Source: Chitinophagaceae bacterium UBA4857 (GTDB lineage Bacteria; Bacteroidota; Bacteroidia; Chitinophagales; Chitinophagaceae). From it: a stretch of 64,000 nt of DNA. The notes beneath the pieces were generated by a model. The model searched no databases and was not told the DNA's origin. It saw nothing but the letters and a program-made list of their open reading frames with translations. The position numbers and the translations under genes were made by a program. This document shows, piece after piece, positions 25,914-35,803 of the stretch. The stretch spans positions 197,297-261,296 of the forward strand of contig DHEF01000001.1 of the NCBI GenBank assembly GCA_002399735.1, in the 5' to 3' direction. Numbering within the stretch: the stretch's first letter is position 1; the number at the start of each line of letters is the position of its first letter.

Positions 25914-27125
25914 ATGACTAGCAGTTTTGAATTGAGGTTGTCTGGGTTACAAAATAAACATACGGAGTTAATTACCCGGATAAATAAACCTATAGAAGGT
26001 AACGGTGTATATGAACGACATGTGTATCCGGTGTTAACGGCTGCACATGCTCCCTTATTCTGGCGTTATGATTTAAATAAAAATACAAATCCATATTTAC
26101 AGGAACGGTTTGGTATTAATGCTGTTTTAAATGGCGGGGCCATAAAATGGAATGGTAAATATTTAATCATGGCCCGCGTAGAAGCAGTGAGTCGTAAATC
26201 GTTTTTTGCCATTGCCGAAAGTGATAACGGTATTGATAATTTTAAATTTTGGGATTATCCCGTGTTGATACCTGAAACCGATAATCCGGATACCAATATT
26301 TACGATATACGCCTTATTGAACATGAGGATGGGTTTATATACGGATTGTTTTGTACGGAGCGTAGAGATCCAACCGCATCTGAAGGTGACCAGTCCGCCG
26401 CAGTGGCACAATGTGGTATTGTACGTACAAAAGATTTATTAAACTGGGAACGTTTGCCCGATTTAATTACTTCGTCGGCACAACAAAGAAATGTGGTATT
26501 ACATCCGGAATTTGTAAAAGGCAAATACGCTTTTTATACACGACCGCAGGATAGTTTTATTGAAGCCGGTAACGGCGGTGGAATAGCACTTGGTTTGTCT
26601 GATAGTATGGAAAATGCAATGGTGACCAACGAAGTAATTATCGATAGAAAAATTTACCATACTATATCGGAGTTGAAAAATGGTTTGGGGCCCGCACCAA
26701 TTAAAACAGCACAGGGGTGGTTGCACCTGGCACATGGTGTACGTAACACGGCCGCCGGCCTGCGTTATGTAATGTATATGTTTATGACCGATTTGGATGA
26801 CATAACCAAGGTAATTCATAAGCCTGCTGGTTACTTTCTGGCCCCGGAAGGAGATGAGAGAGTTGGCGATGTATCCAATGTTGTTTTTAACAATGGTTGG
26901 ATAGTAGATGATGATGGTAAAGTTTTTATTTATTATGCCTCCTCGGATACTCGTATTCATGTGGCTACTTCTACTATTGACCAGTTGATTGATTATGTTA
27001 CTCATGCACCGGAGGATGGATTTACCTCCTATGCAACGGTGCAAACAATTAACGGCATCATAAATAATAATATTGATTTTGTACCACAATTAAAACCTGC
27101 TTTATCTGTAAATGGAGCTCATTGA
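25914..27125 (+). CDS. GH130 beta-1,4-mannosylglucose phosphorylase
   Basis: 403 residues, cytoplasmic (no signal). GH130 five-bladed fold with FGINAVLNGGAIKWNGKYLIMARVE, catalytic Asp131 in NIYDIRLIEHEDGFIYGLFCTERRDP, RNVVLHPEFVKGKYAFYTRPQD and the C-terminal GDVSNVVFNNGW. This pattern fits subfamily 1, which phosphorolyses 4-O-beta-mannosyl-glucose to mannose-1-phosphate and glucose. The 14-bp overlap with the following epimerase gene supports the paired mannobiose pathway. Activity on longer mannosides is the main alternative. Confidence 0.92.
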   Translation: MTSSFELRLSGLQNKHTELITRINKPIEGNGVYERHVYPVLTAAHAPLFWRYDLNKNTNPYLQERFGINAVLNGGAIKWNGKYLIMARVEAVSRKSFFAIAESDNGIDNFKFWDYPVLIPETDNPDTNIYDIRLIEHEDGFIYGLFCTERRDPTASEGDQSAAVAQCGIVRTKDLLNWERLPDLITSSAQQRNVVLHPEFVKGKYAFYTRPQDSFIEAGNGGGIALGLSDSMENAMVTNEVIIDRKIYHTISELKNGLGPAPIKTAQGWLHLAHGVRNTAAGLRYVMYMFMTDLDDITKVIHKPAGYFLAPEGDERVGDVSNVVFNNGWIVDDDGKVFIYYASSDTRIHVATSTIDQLIDYVTHAPEDGFTSYATVQTINGIINNNIDFVPQLKPALSVNGAH

Positions 27126-28362
27126 TCATAATATGGTTGACGAAAATGTAATGACTAAAAATTTACCTGATGATATTTTTGTTGAAGAATTACAGCAGGA
27201 ATTACAGGCTATTTTACAGTATTGGTTAAAGTTTACTATTGATGAGCATAATGGTGGGTTTTATGGTTCGGTAGATAATGATAATTTTCCGGATATACTT
27301 GCACCCAAAGGTCTGGTATTAAACAGTCGTATACTTTGGGCTTTTTCTGCTGCTGCTGTTTATGAGTTTAACCAATCTTATAAAGAAGCTGCCGATAGAG
27401 CCTTTACTTACATACAGCAACACTTTATTGATGAAATGCATGGTGGTGCTTATTGGTCGGTAGATGTAAATGGAAATAAACTGGATACAAAAAAACAAGT
27501 GTATGGTATAGCTTTTTGTATGTATGGTTTAAGTGAGTATGTAAAACTTACCCAAAATCAGGAAGCATTAACGTTGGCTATTAAACTGTATGAAGTGATA
27601 GAACAACACGCAAAGGATATTGCCGGTGAAGGTTATATAGAAGCTTTTCAACAAAACTGGGAAGCAATAGAAGATTTAAGATTGTCGGATAAAGACAGTA
27701 ATACCCCTAAAACAACCAATACCCATTTGCATATTATTGAGGCCTATGCTAATTTATACGAGGTATGGCCTAACGAGCAACTGGCCGAAAATATAAAAGC
27801 TATTCTCGCCATTTTTGATAAATACATTATTGATAAACAAACCCATCACTTACAATTATTTTTCACTAATAACTGGCAATCGCAAACCAGTACTTACTCT
27901 TTTGGCCATGATATTGAAACAGCCTGGCTTTTACAACATTGCGCAGCGGTTATAAAAAATAGTGTGTACGAACAGTATTTTAAAAACCTGGCAGTAAAAA
28001 TGGCACAGGTTACACAAAACTGGGTTGATAAGGATGGTGCTTTATGGTATGAATTGAATACTAACACCAAACAAATAAACAAACAAAAACACTGGTGGGT
28101 ACAGGCTGAGGCTATGGTAGGTTTTTATAATGCTTATCAACTTACCGGTAATAAGTTATACAAACAATTAACTATAAGTAACTGGCAATTTATTCAAAAA
28201 TATTTAATTGATATTGAAACAGGAGAATGGTTTTGGGGTGTTGATGAAAATTATCAATTATTAAATGAACCTAAAGCTGGTTTTTGGAAATGTCCGTATC
28301 ACAATGTTCGTGCTTGTTTACAATTAATCAGTCGGGTATCGCATGCCGCGCCTGCATCTTAA
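27112..28362 (+). CDS. Cellobiose/mannobiose 2-epimerase (AGE family)
   Basis: 416 residues from ATG 27112, overlapping GH130 by 14 bp; starts at 27133 or 27151 are also possible. It is an (alpha/alpha)6 barrel of the N-acylglucosamine 2-epimerase family. Visible: DEHNGGFYGSVDNDN, KGLVLNSRILWAFSAA, HGGAYWSVDVNG, TNTHLHIIEAY, SFGHDIETAWLL, HWWVQAEAMVGF and GFWKCPYHNVRAC with the conserved His residues. In the mannobiose pathway it converts beta-1,4-mannobiose to mannosylglucose for the GH130 phosphorylase. It also normally epimerises cellobiose to glucosylmannose. Confidence 0.92.
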   Translation: MELIDHNMVDENVMTKNLPDDIFVEELQQELQAILQYWLKFTIDEHNGGFYGSVDNDNFPDILAPKGLVLNSRILWAFSAAAVYEFNQSYKEAADRAFTYIQQHFIDEMHGGAYWSVDVNGNKLDTKKQVYGIAFCMYGLSEYVKLTQNQEALTLAIKLYEVIEQHAKDIAGEGYIEAFQQNWEAIEDLRLSDKDSNTPKTTNTHLHIIEAYANLYEVWPNEQLAENIKAILAIFDKYIIDKQTHHLQLFFTNNWQSQTSTYSFGHDIETAWLLQHCAAVIKNSVYEQYFKNLAVKMAQVTQNWVDKDGALWYELNTNTKQINKQKHWWVQAEAMVGFYNAYQLTGNKLYKQLTISNWQFIQKYLIDIETGEWFWGVDENYQLLNEPKAGFWKCPYHNVRACLQLISRVSHAAPAS

Positions 28363-28375
28363 AGGTTGCTTTACT

Positions 28376-30121
28376 ATGAAACAAAAATTATTTACATTTT
28401 TAAATTTTACTTGTGTACTGCTGTTGCTTACTACAGCATGCAAAAAAAGTAAAAGTGGTGGTGAGGTCGATCCGCCTATTGTTAATCCACCGGATGAAGA
28501 AATAAAGCCGCAGAACGATCCTGCATTGGCCGCTACCATTGGTTTTTTTATGAACGATTGGCAACCTAAAACTTTTACGCCACCTGCTACTACCAACAAT
28601 GTTACGCCACCTGCCACTACCAATGCAACGATCACTGTCGATCGAAGCGAAGTAATAAGCAAAGTGCCTACCACCTTGTTTAGTAACAATGCCAATACAT
28701 GGATGACACAAATGGTTAACCAACCTGTGTTAATGAATCATCTTACCAAAAACAAACCGGGCTTTATTCGTTTTCCCGGGGGTAGCATCAGCGATATTTT
28801 CTTTTGGAATGGGCAACCCAATACGCCCCCTGCAGACGCACCAGATAAATTGGTAAAAGCCAATGGTGCGGTGGAAGATGCAGGCTATTGGTTCGGCAAA
28901 AATACGGCTGATTGGACATTGTCTGTTGATAACTACTACAATATGTTGCAACAAACAGGCAACAAAGGTTTAATAACTATTAACTACGGTTATGCACGTT
29001 ATGGTAAAGGAACGAATCCTGTTGCACAGGCAGCACACCTGGCGGCAGATTGGGTACGTTACGATAATGGCCGCACACAATACTGGGAAATTGGCAACGA
29101 AAATTTTGGTGCATGGGAAGCCGGATATCGTATTAATACCGCAGATAATAAAGACGGACAACCTGAATACCTTACCGGTGCTTTGTATGCACAACATTTT
29201 AAAGTATTTGCCGACTCTATGCGCAAAGCCGCAACAGAAATTGGTAAAACTATTTATATAGGTGCGGTAATTTTAGAAGCCGAAGCCCCAACATGGGAAA
29301 CCAATACATTTAAAAATTGGAATGCAGGTGTTATTCCGGGCATTGGCAACACACCGGATTATTATGTGGTGCATAGTTATTATACGCCACATAATACCAA
29401 TTCTACTGCTGCACAAATTTTAGCAACCGGCTCTGCCAATACTAAACACATGATGCAATATGTAAAACAACAATTGCAAACTTATGGTGTAACCGAAAAA
29501 CCAATTGCGTTGGATGAGTGGAATATATTTGCCGTAGGTTCCAAACAAATGGTATCGCATGTTAGTGGCTTACATGCTGTATCGGTATTGGGTGAGTTGT
29601 TGAAACAAAAATTTGGTTTTGCTGCCCGTTGGGATTTAGCAAACGCTTGGGAAAATGGCGACGACCACGGTTGGTTTAGCCAAGGCGATGAAGAAGGCGG
29701 CATTCCTAAATGGACACCACGCCCTGCATTTTACCACATGTATTTTTTTCAACGTTTCTTAGGTGATAAAACTGTATCGGTTGCCAGTTCTAATGCTGAG
29801 TTAGAAGCCTATGCATCATCTTATGCTTCAGGGCAAATGGGTGTAACCTTATTAAATAACGGCACTACTGCTAAGTCGGTGGAAGTAGTAATAAAAAACT
29901 TTTTAAAAGGCAATCGTTTTTATTGGTACACATTAACTGGTGGTACTGATAATGGCGAATTTTCTCGTAAGGTATTCGTTAACGGCAATACTACTACCTT
30001 GGCTGCGGGTGGCCCTGATAATTATTTAACCTTGGCGGCAAATGCGGCAGTAACAACCAATGGTATAAAAGTAGCAGTGCCTGCCCGTTCGGCTGTATTT
30101 ATTGGCGTTGATAAAAAATAA
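28376..30121 (+). CDS. Clan GH-A glycoside hydrolase lipoprotein (alpha-L-arabinofuranosidase-like, family uncertain)
   Basis: The start is placed at ATG 28376 (581 residues) because it gives a clean lipoprotein signal, LLLLTTACKKSK (Cys22). A Pro/Thr-rich linker (~30-85) contains a near-exact duplicate of the short unit TPPATTN. The (beta/alpha)8 domain shows FIRFPGGSISDIFFW, probable acid/base Glu242 in YWEIGNENFGAWE and probable nucleophile Glu381 in IALDEWNIF. A small beta domain closes the C-terminus. The motif pattern resembles GH51/GH39-type clan A enzymes; the exact family and linkage are unclear. It starts 14 bp after the epimerase and is the last gene before a 376-bp gap. Confidence 0.75.
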   Translation: MKQKLFTFLNFTCVLLLLTTACKKSKSGGEVDPPIVNPPDEEIKPQNDPALAATIGFFMNDWQPKTFTPPATTNNVTPPATTNATITVDRSEVISKVPTTLFSNNANTWMTQMVNQPVLMNHLTKNKPGFIRFPGGSISDIFFWNGQPNTPPADAPDKLVKANGAVEDAGYWFGKNTADWTLSVDNYYNMLQQTGNKGLITINYGYARYGKGTNPVAQAAHLAADWVRYDNGRTQYWEIGNENFGAWEAGYRINTADNKDGQPEYLTGALYAQHFKVFADSMRKAATEIGKTIYIGAVILEAEAPTWETNTFKNWNAGVIPGIGNTPDYYVVHSYYTPHNTNSTAAQILATGSANTKHMMQYVKQQLQTYGVTEKPIALDEWNIFAVGSKQMVSHVSGLHAVSVLGELLKQKFGFAARWDLANAWENGDDHGWFSQGDEEGGIPKWTPRPAFYHMYFFQRFLGDKTVSVASSNAELEAYASSYASGQMGVTLLNNGTTAKSVEVVIKNFLKGNRFYWYTLTGGTDNGEFSRKVFVNGNTTTLAAGGPDNYLTLAANAAVTTNGIKVAVPARSAVFIGVDKK

Positions 30122-30134
30122 GTTCTTTAAAAAT

Positions 30135-30305
30135 ATTATGCGGGCTCCCTGTGTAACGTAAACTACGGCTCGTGTCTCGCCTTGTTTACTAACACAGGGT
30201 CGGGCTATTCGCTGCAAGTCCGGCACAAGGCCATCACACAAAGGCCTCACCGGGCTTTCCGCTGCTATCCCTGCCCGGGAAAGAGGTTGATAGTTTATGG
30301 TTCAT
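30135..30305 (-). ncRNA. Structured RNA-like element on the minus strand, Bacteroidota dispersed type
   Basis: Read on the minus strand it contains GATAGCAGCGGAAAGCCCGG within a CCGGGC/GCCCGG helix, a GGCC-type hairpin, a second copy of the motif (TTGCAGCGAATAGCCCGACC), and a long closing helix CCCTGTGT...AGTAAAC/GTTTAC...ACACAGGG (30147-30154 with 30192-30199). The motif recurs at 59440-59460 in a second structured segment. It may be a ncRNA or a decayed copy of one. I cannot name the family with certainty. Confidence 0.4.
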
Positions 30306-30390
30306 TGTTAATAAGAAATTAGTAGAGACGCAATGCTTGCGTCTCGATTTTTCGAATTGATAAACGACCACTGCATAACACGATGATGAT

Positions 30391-30470
30391 AAGCGGACAG
30401 GACGATGAACGGAGCGTCGCAACGAGAGTTGATTAGTATTACTAATGTTGGTCAACAAAAAGTAAAACTT
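30391..30470 (-). repeat. Dispersed TTGCGTCGCAC-core repeat, copy 4
   Basis: Minus orientation: TTTTTGTTGACCAACATTAG, TTGCGACGCTCCGTTCATCG, then TCCGCTTATC. It lies in the 376-bp gap between the mannan and xyloglucan/glucan cassettes. The rest of that gap (30306-30390) shows no gene. Confidence 0.7.
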
Positions 30471-30497
30471 GGTTAGCAAATAAAATAAATAGTAAGC

Positions 30498-33341
30498 ATG
30501 AGGTTTTTATTTTTAGTGTTTTTATTGGGTAGTGTATTAATTGTTAATGCTCAAACAAACTACAAAAAAACAAACGATGGAGTGTTGGTGTATCCTGATA
30601 AAGTATTATCGGGCAATGCCGCATTGGTAAAATTGCAGGTGATAAACGATAAAATAATCAGAGTGGTAGCAGCACCAGGCAAAGAACCATCCACACAAGA
30701 AAGTTTGGTAGTATTGCCACAACAATTAACCACAACGTTTACAGTAACCGAACAGCCTAACGATAAATTAGTATTAACTACTGCATTGTTACAAGTAGTG
30801 GTAGATAGAAAAGCCGGCGCAGTTAGTTTTTTAGAGAAAAATGGTAATACATTATTGGCAGAAAGAAGTGTTACGGGACGTGTATTACAACCGGTAGTAT
30901 TAGAAGGCGAATCGCTGTATGGTGTTAAACAAACATTTGACATAGCAGCCGATGACGCCTATTATGGTTTGGGCCAACATCAGGAAGATATGTACAATTA
31001 CAAAGGACAACAAGTATTGATGTTTCAGAATAATACCGAAGTGGCCGTACCTTTTTTAGTATCAAATAAAAATTATGGTTTGTTATGGGATAATTATTCG
31101 CTTACTAAAATTGGTGATACCCGAAATTTTCAATCGTTATCATCATTAAAACTTTTTGATAAAAATAATAACCAAGGTTGGTTAACGGCTACGTACAGTA
31201 ACGATAGAAATAAACCTGAAACAAAAGATATTATTAAAGCCGAAGCTGATATTAACTACGCTTATGTTAATGACAGTAAACTACTTTTGCCTAAAGAGTT
31301 TAATGTTGAAAAAGGAGTTATTAATTGGGAAGGTAAAATTGCCAGTGATGTAAGTGGTGTACATAAAATAAGATTGACTTACGCAGGTTATACCCGTGTA
31401 TGGATTGATGGTAAATTGGTGTTTGATAAATGGCGTCAGGCATGGAATCCGGGTTCGGGTGTAATTAACCAGCAGTTAGAAAAAGATAAACCATTACCAA
31501 TAAGAATTGAGTGGATACCGGATGGCGGTGAATCGTACATAACGGTTAAATGGTTGCCACCTGTACCAACAACTGATGAAAATAGTTTTACCATTGATGC
31601 GGAAGCCGGTAAACAAGTGGATTATTATTTTGTGTATGGCAACAATACTGATGAAGTAATTAGCGGTTATCGTTTGTTAACCGGCAAACCGCAAATTGTA
31701 CCTAAATGGGCCATGGGTTTTTGGCAAAGTAGAGAAAGGTATAAAACACAAAAGGAATTGGTTGATGTTGTGGCGGAGTTTAGAAAAAGAAAAATTCCGT
31801 TAGATAATATTGTGTTAGACTGGAGTTATTGGCGTGAAGCAGAGTGGGGTAGTCAGGATTTTGATGAAAAACGTTTTCCCGATCCTGATGGTATGATAAA
31901 TGACCTGCATAAAAAATACAATACTCGTATTATGATTTCGGTATGGCCTAAGTTTTACGAAGGCATACCTATTTACGATACCTTTTACAATAAAGGCTGG
32001 TTGTACAAACGTAATATAGCCGACAGACAAAAAGATTGGATAGCGCATGGTTATACCTCTACTTTTTACGATGCGTTTAACGAAAAGGCACGTAAAGGTT
32101 TTTGGGATTTGATTGATAAAAAGTTATACCGCAAAGGCATTGATGCCTGGTGGATGGATGCCAGCGAGCCGGATATTTTATCCAATGTATCACCGGAAAG
32201 ACGCAAGCAACAAATGTCGCCAACAGCTTTAGGTACTGCCGCGGAATATTTAAATGCCTATCCTTTGCAAAATGCAAAAGGTATTTACGAAGGGCAACGA
32301 AGTGTTGATCCTAATAAAAGAGTTTTCCTGTTAACACGTTCGGGTTATGCCGGATCGCAACGTTATGCTGCCACTATTTGGAGTGGTGATATTGCTACCA
32401 GATGGGAAGACATGAAAGCACAGATTAGTGCCGGTATCAATTTTTCTTTATCGGGTTTACCTTATTGGACAATGGATATTGGCGGTTTTTCGGTAGAGCG
32501 CCGTTATGAAAAACCAAATGAAAAAGATTTAGAAGAATGGCGTGAGTTAAATACACGTTGGTATCAGTTTGGTGCGTTTACACCATTGTTCAGGGTGCAT
32601 GGGCAGTTTCCTTTCCGTGAGATTTACAATATAGCACCGGAAGATCATCCTGCTTATAAAAGTATGTTGTATTACAATAAGCTGCGGTATCGTTTAATGC
32701 CTTATATCTATACATTGGCGGGTAATACATATCACAATGATGCTACCATTATGCGAGGCTTGGTATTTGATTTCGCCAAAGATGCGAAAGTGACCAATAT
32801 TGGCGATCAGTATATGTTCGGTCCTTCTTTATTAATTAACCCTGTACATGTTTATAAAGATAGAAAACGCAGTTTGTATTTACCTGCCGGACAAGGTTGG
32901 TATGATTTATACACCGGTAAGTTTTTGGCAGGTGGTCAGCAAATAACCGTAGACGCACCTTATGAGACGACGCCGGTTTATGTAAAAGAAGGATCTATTA
33001 TACCAACAGGGCCTGCAGTACAATTTACAGATGAAAAACCGGTTGATCCCATTACGTTATATGTATATGGTGGTAAGGACGCTAGTTTTACTTTGTACGA
33101 AGATGAAAACCTTAATTATAACTACGAAAAAAATGCCTTTGCTACCATTACCTTCAATTATAACGAAGCAGCTAAAACTTTAACGATTGATGATAGAAAA
33201 GGCAGCTTTACCGGTATGTTAAAGAAAAGGACTTTTTATATTAAACTAATAAACACAACAAAACCTGCTGCACTTGATTTTGAAGAAAAAGCCGGAATAA
33301 AAGTGAGTTACAGTGGCAAAAAGCAAACGATTAAGTTGTAA
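30498..33341 (+). CDS. GH31 alpha-glycosidase with PA14 insert (probable alpha-xylosidase)
   Basis: 947 residues with an SPase I-type signal (VFLLGSVLIVNAQ). Order: N-terminal GH31 beta-sandwich (~25-220), inserted PA14 module (~225-355, YAGYTRVWIDGKLVFD and RIEWIPDGGESYITVKWLPP), (beta/alpha)8 catalytic domain with nucleophile Asp554 in WWMDASEPD and acid/base Asp631 in IWSGDI, then C-terminal sandwiches with a DUF5110-like end. GH31 enzymes with a PA14 insert are typically alpha-xylosidases acting on xyloglucan oligosaccharides. Neighbouring GH2, GH3 and GH9 support that. Alpha-galactosidase or alpha-glucosidase action cannot be excluded. Confidence 0.9.
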   Translation: MRFLFLVFLLGSVLIVNAQTNYKKTNDGVLVYPDKVLSGNAALVKLQVINDKIIRVVAAPGKEPSTQESLVVLPQQLTTTFTVTEQPNDKLVLTTALLQVVVDRKAGAVSFLEKNGNTLLAERSVTGRVLQPVVLEGESLYGVKQTFDIAADDAYYGLGQHQEDMYNYKGQQVLMFQNNTEVAVPFLVSNKNYGLLWDNYSLTKIGDTRNFQSLSSLKLFDKNNNQGWLTATYSNDRNKPETKDIIKAEADINYAYVNDSKLLLPKEFNVEKGVINWEGKIASDVSGVHKIRLTYAGYTRVWIDGKLVFDKWRQAWNPGSGVINQQLEKDKPLPIRIEWIPDGGESYITVKWLPPVPTTDENSFTIDAEAGKQVDYYFVYGNNTDEVISGYRLLTGKPQIVPKWAMGFWQSRERYKTQKELVDVVAEFRKRKIPLDNIVLDWSYWREAEWGSQDFDEKRFPDPDGMINDLHKKYNTRIMISVWPKFYEGIPIYDTFYNKGWLYKRNIADRQKDWIAHGYTSTFYDAFNEKARKGFWDLIDKKLYRKGIDAWWMDASEPDILSNVSPERRKQQMSPTALGTAAEYLNAYPLQNAKGIYEGQRSVDPNKRVFLLTRSGYAGSQRYAATIWSGDIATRWEDMKAQISAGINFSLSGLPYWTMDIGGFSVERRYEKPNEKDLEEWRELNTRWYQFGAFTPLFRVHGQFPFREIYNIAPEDHPAYKSMLYYNKLRYRLMPYIYTLAGNTYHNDATIMRGLVFDFAKDAKVTNIGDQYMFGPSLLINPVHVYKDRKRSLYLPAGQGWYDLYTGKFLAGGQQITVDAPYETTPVYVKEGSIIPTGPAVQFTDEKPVDPITLYVYGGKDASFTLYEDENLNYNYEKNAFATITFNYNEAAKTLTIDDRKGSFTGMLKKRTFYIKLINTTKPAALDFEEKAGIKVSYSGKKQTIKL

Positions 33342-33363
33342 AATATTTTGAACAAACAGGAGC

Positions 33364-35772
33364 ATGAAGATTGTATTAAGTTTAGTGATGTTGTTATTGG
33401 TTGGTGTTGTACAGGCGCAGCATGATAACCGCCGTTCTTTTAACGATAATTGGCAGTTTTATTTAGGTGTAAACAATGAAAACATACATCAGGCAGATTT
33501 TGCTGCTAAAGATTGGCGTAAGTTATCTGTCCCGCATGATTGGAGTATAGAACTGCCTTTTGATAAAGAAAGCCCTACGGGTACCGGTGGTGGTGCATTA
33601 CGTGGTGGGCTAGGTTGGTATAGAAAAGTGTTCTTATTAACAGAAACGGACAAATTAAAACAACACTTTATTCAATTTGATGGCGTGTACATGAATAGTG
33701 AAGTGTATTTAAATGGCCAACTGCTAGGTGTAAGACCCAATGGTTACATAGGTTTCAGGTACGATTTAACACCGCATTTAAAATTTGGCTCGCAGGCAAA
33801 TGTATTGGTGGTTAAAGTAAATAACGATAAACAGCCCAATTCCAGGTGGTATAGTGGTTCGGGTATTTATCGTAATGTTTGGTTGTTGAGTAGTGGAAAT
33901 ATACGCATCAATGAATGGGGTCCATATATTACTACACCCGATGTAACAAAGAGTAAAGCCGTAATAAAAATTGAAACGCTTATTGATGCTGATAAAACTA
34001 CAAGTGCAAAAATTAAACTGCGCCATATTTTATATAATCCAAAAGGGATAAAGTTACAACAGTCAGAAAAAAGTATCACGCTGTCAGCAACTGAAACAAA
34101 ACACGAACAGCAACTGGTTGTCAGTAATCCTATTTTATGGTCAGATGAAACCCCATATTTGTATAAAGTAGTAACACAAATTTTAGATGTAAATAACAAA
34201 GTAATTGATAGCTATACTACTCAAACCGGTATTCGCTATTTTAATTTTGATGCTGACAAAGGGTTTTTCCTGAATGGTAAGGCTACTAAAATACGTGGGG
34301 TTTGTATGCACCACGATTTAGGCGCTTTGGGTACTGCATTTAATACCCGTGCTATGGAAAGACAATTACAAATTTTAAAAGAAATGGGTTGTAATGGTAT
34401 TCGTACTTCACATAATCCACCGGCACCGGAACTGCTAGACCTGTGTGATAAAATGGGTTTTATTGTAATGAACGAAACCTTTGATATGTGGGCGAAAAAG
34501 AAAAGTGATTACGATTATCACTTATTCTGGGAGCAATGGCATAAAAAAGATTTACAAGACCATGTATTGCGTGACCGTAATCATCCATCTGTTTTTATGT
34601 GGAGTGTAGGAAACGAAATTATGGAACAGTGGGGTAATGATTCCTCAGGTTCCATAATATTAAACGAGTTGGTAAGTATCGTTAAGGCATTAGATAATCG
34701 CCCTACCATTACAGCTAACAATGAAATAAATACTTATAGCAATTTATTAAAGGCTGATGTTACACCGTTGATCGGGTACAACTACAATCATAAATATTGG
34801 GACAGAGTACATAGTCGCTGGGGGAAAAAGCCTTTTATCGTAACCGAATCTACTTCTGCTTTACAAACCCGTGGCAGTTACGATATGCCTTCGGATAGTG
34901 TACGTCGCTGGCCCGATGCATGGGATAAACCACTAACAAAAGGGAATCCCGATACTACTTGTTCTGCTTACGATAATTGTGCAACACCCTGGGGGTCTAC
35001 ACACGAAGAGTCGTTAAAGATTTTTGAAAAATACAATCATATAGGCGGCATGTTTGTATGGACTGGTTTTGATTATATTGGTGAGCCTACGCCTTACCCC
35101 TGGCCTGCAAGAAGTTCTTACTTTGGTATTGTAGATCTGGCCGGTTTTCCTAAAGATGCGTACTATCTGTATCAAAGTGCATGGACAAATAAACCGGTGT
35201 TACATATTTTTCCGCATTGGAATTGGCAACAAGGACAAACAGTTGATGTGTGGGCTTATTACAACAATGCCGATGAAGTTGAATTGTTTTTAAATGGAAA
35301 GTCACTCGGTACAAGAAAAAAGCAAAACGATGATATGCATGTGGTTTGGAGGGTAACGTATCAACCCGGCACTTTAAAAGCAATCTCCAGGAAAAATAAC
35401 AAAGTCGTTAAAGAAGCAATCATTAATACTGCCGGAGCAGCGAGTAAAATTTCTTTAAATGCGGATAGAAGTATTCTTAAAAAATCAGCAGATGATTTAT
35501 CCTTTATCACCGTTGATATAAGAGATAAACAAAATAATATTGTTCCACTGGCTGATGACTTAGTAAAGTTTTTTATAGAGGGTGATGGGGAAATTGTTGG
35601 TGTTGACAATGGCAGCCAAACAAGTATGGAGTCTTTCAACGCCAATCACCGTAAAGCATTTCATGGTAAATGTTTGGTTATAGTAAAGGCTAAAAATAAA
35701 GCAGGCATTATTAAACTTACTGCTACGACTAAAGATTTAGCCTCGGCTACTATCAACTTACAGGTAAAATAA
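33364..35772 (+). CDS. GH2 beta-galactosidase-type glycoside hydrolase
   Basis: 802 residues, signal peptide LLLVGVVQAQ. Jelly-roll sugar-binding domain (~25-180, VPHDWSIELPFD and WYSGSGIYRNVWL), immunoglobulin-like domain (~185-290), then the catalytic barrel with RGVCMHHDLGALG, GIRTSHNPP, acid/base Glu418 in SVGNEIM and nucleophile Glu495 in FIVTESTS. C-terminal DUF4982- and Big-like beta domains follow (WNWQQGQTVDVWAYYN; VEGDGEIVG-like). The best fit is beta-galactosidase, useful for galactosylated xyloglucan side chains or galactomannan-type branches. It starts 23 bp after GH31. Confidence 0.9.
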   Translation: MKIVLSLVMLLLVGVVQAQHDNRRSFNDNWQFYLGVNNENIHQADFAAKDWRKLSVPHDWSIELPFDKESPTGTGGGALRGGLGWYRKVFLLTETDKLKQHFIQFDGVYMNSEVYLNGQLLGVRPNGYIGFRYDLTPHLKFGSQANVLVVKVNNDKQPNSRWYSGSGIYRNVWLLSSGNIRINEWGPYITTPDVTKSKAVIKIETLIDADKTTSAKIKLRHILYNPKGIKLQQSEKSITLSATETKHEQQLVVSNPILWSDETPYLYKVVTQILDVNNKVIDSYTTQTGIRYFNFDADKGFFLNGKATKIRGVCMHHDLGALGTAFNTRAMERQLQILKEMGCNGIRTSHNPPAPELLDLCDKMGFIVMNETFDMWAKKKSDYDYHLFWEQWHKKDLQDHVLRDRNHPSVFMWSVGNEIMEQWGNDSSGSIILNELVSIVKALDNRPTITANNEINTYSNLLKADVTPLIGYNYNHKYWDRVHSRWGKKPFIVTESTSALQTRGSYDMPSDSVRRWPDAWDKPLTKGNPDTTCSAYDNCATPWGSTHEESLKIFEKYNHIGGMFVWTGFDYIGEPTPYPWPARSSYFGIVDLAGFPKDAYYLYQSAWTNKPVLHIFPHWNWQQGQTVDVWAYYNNADEVELFLNGKSLGTRKKQNDDMHVVWRVTYQPGTLKAISRKNNKVVKEAIINTAGAASKISLNADRSILKKSADDLSFITVDIRDKQNNIVPLADDLVKFFIEGDGEIVGVDNGSQTSMESFNANHRKAFHGKCLVIVKAKNKAGIIKLTATTKDLASATINLQVK

Positions 35773-35803
35773 AGTTTCATAAGCATAATAAATCATCAGT
35801 AAC

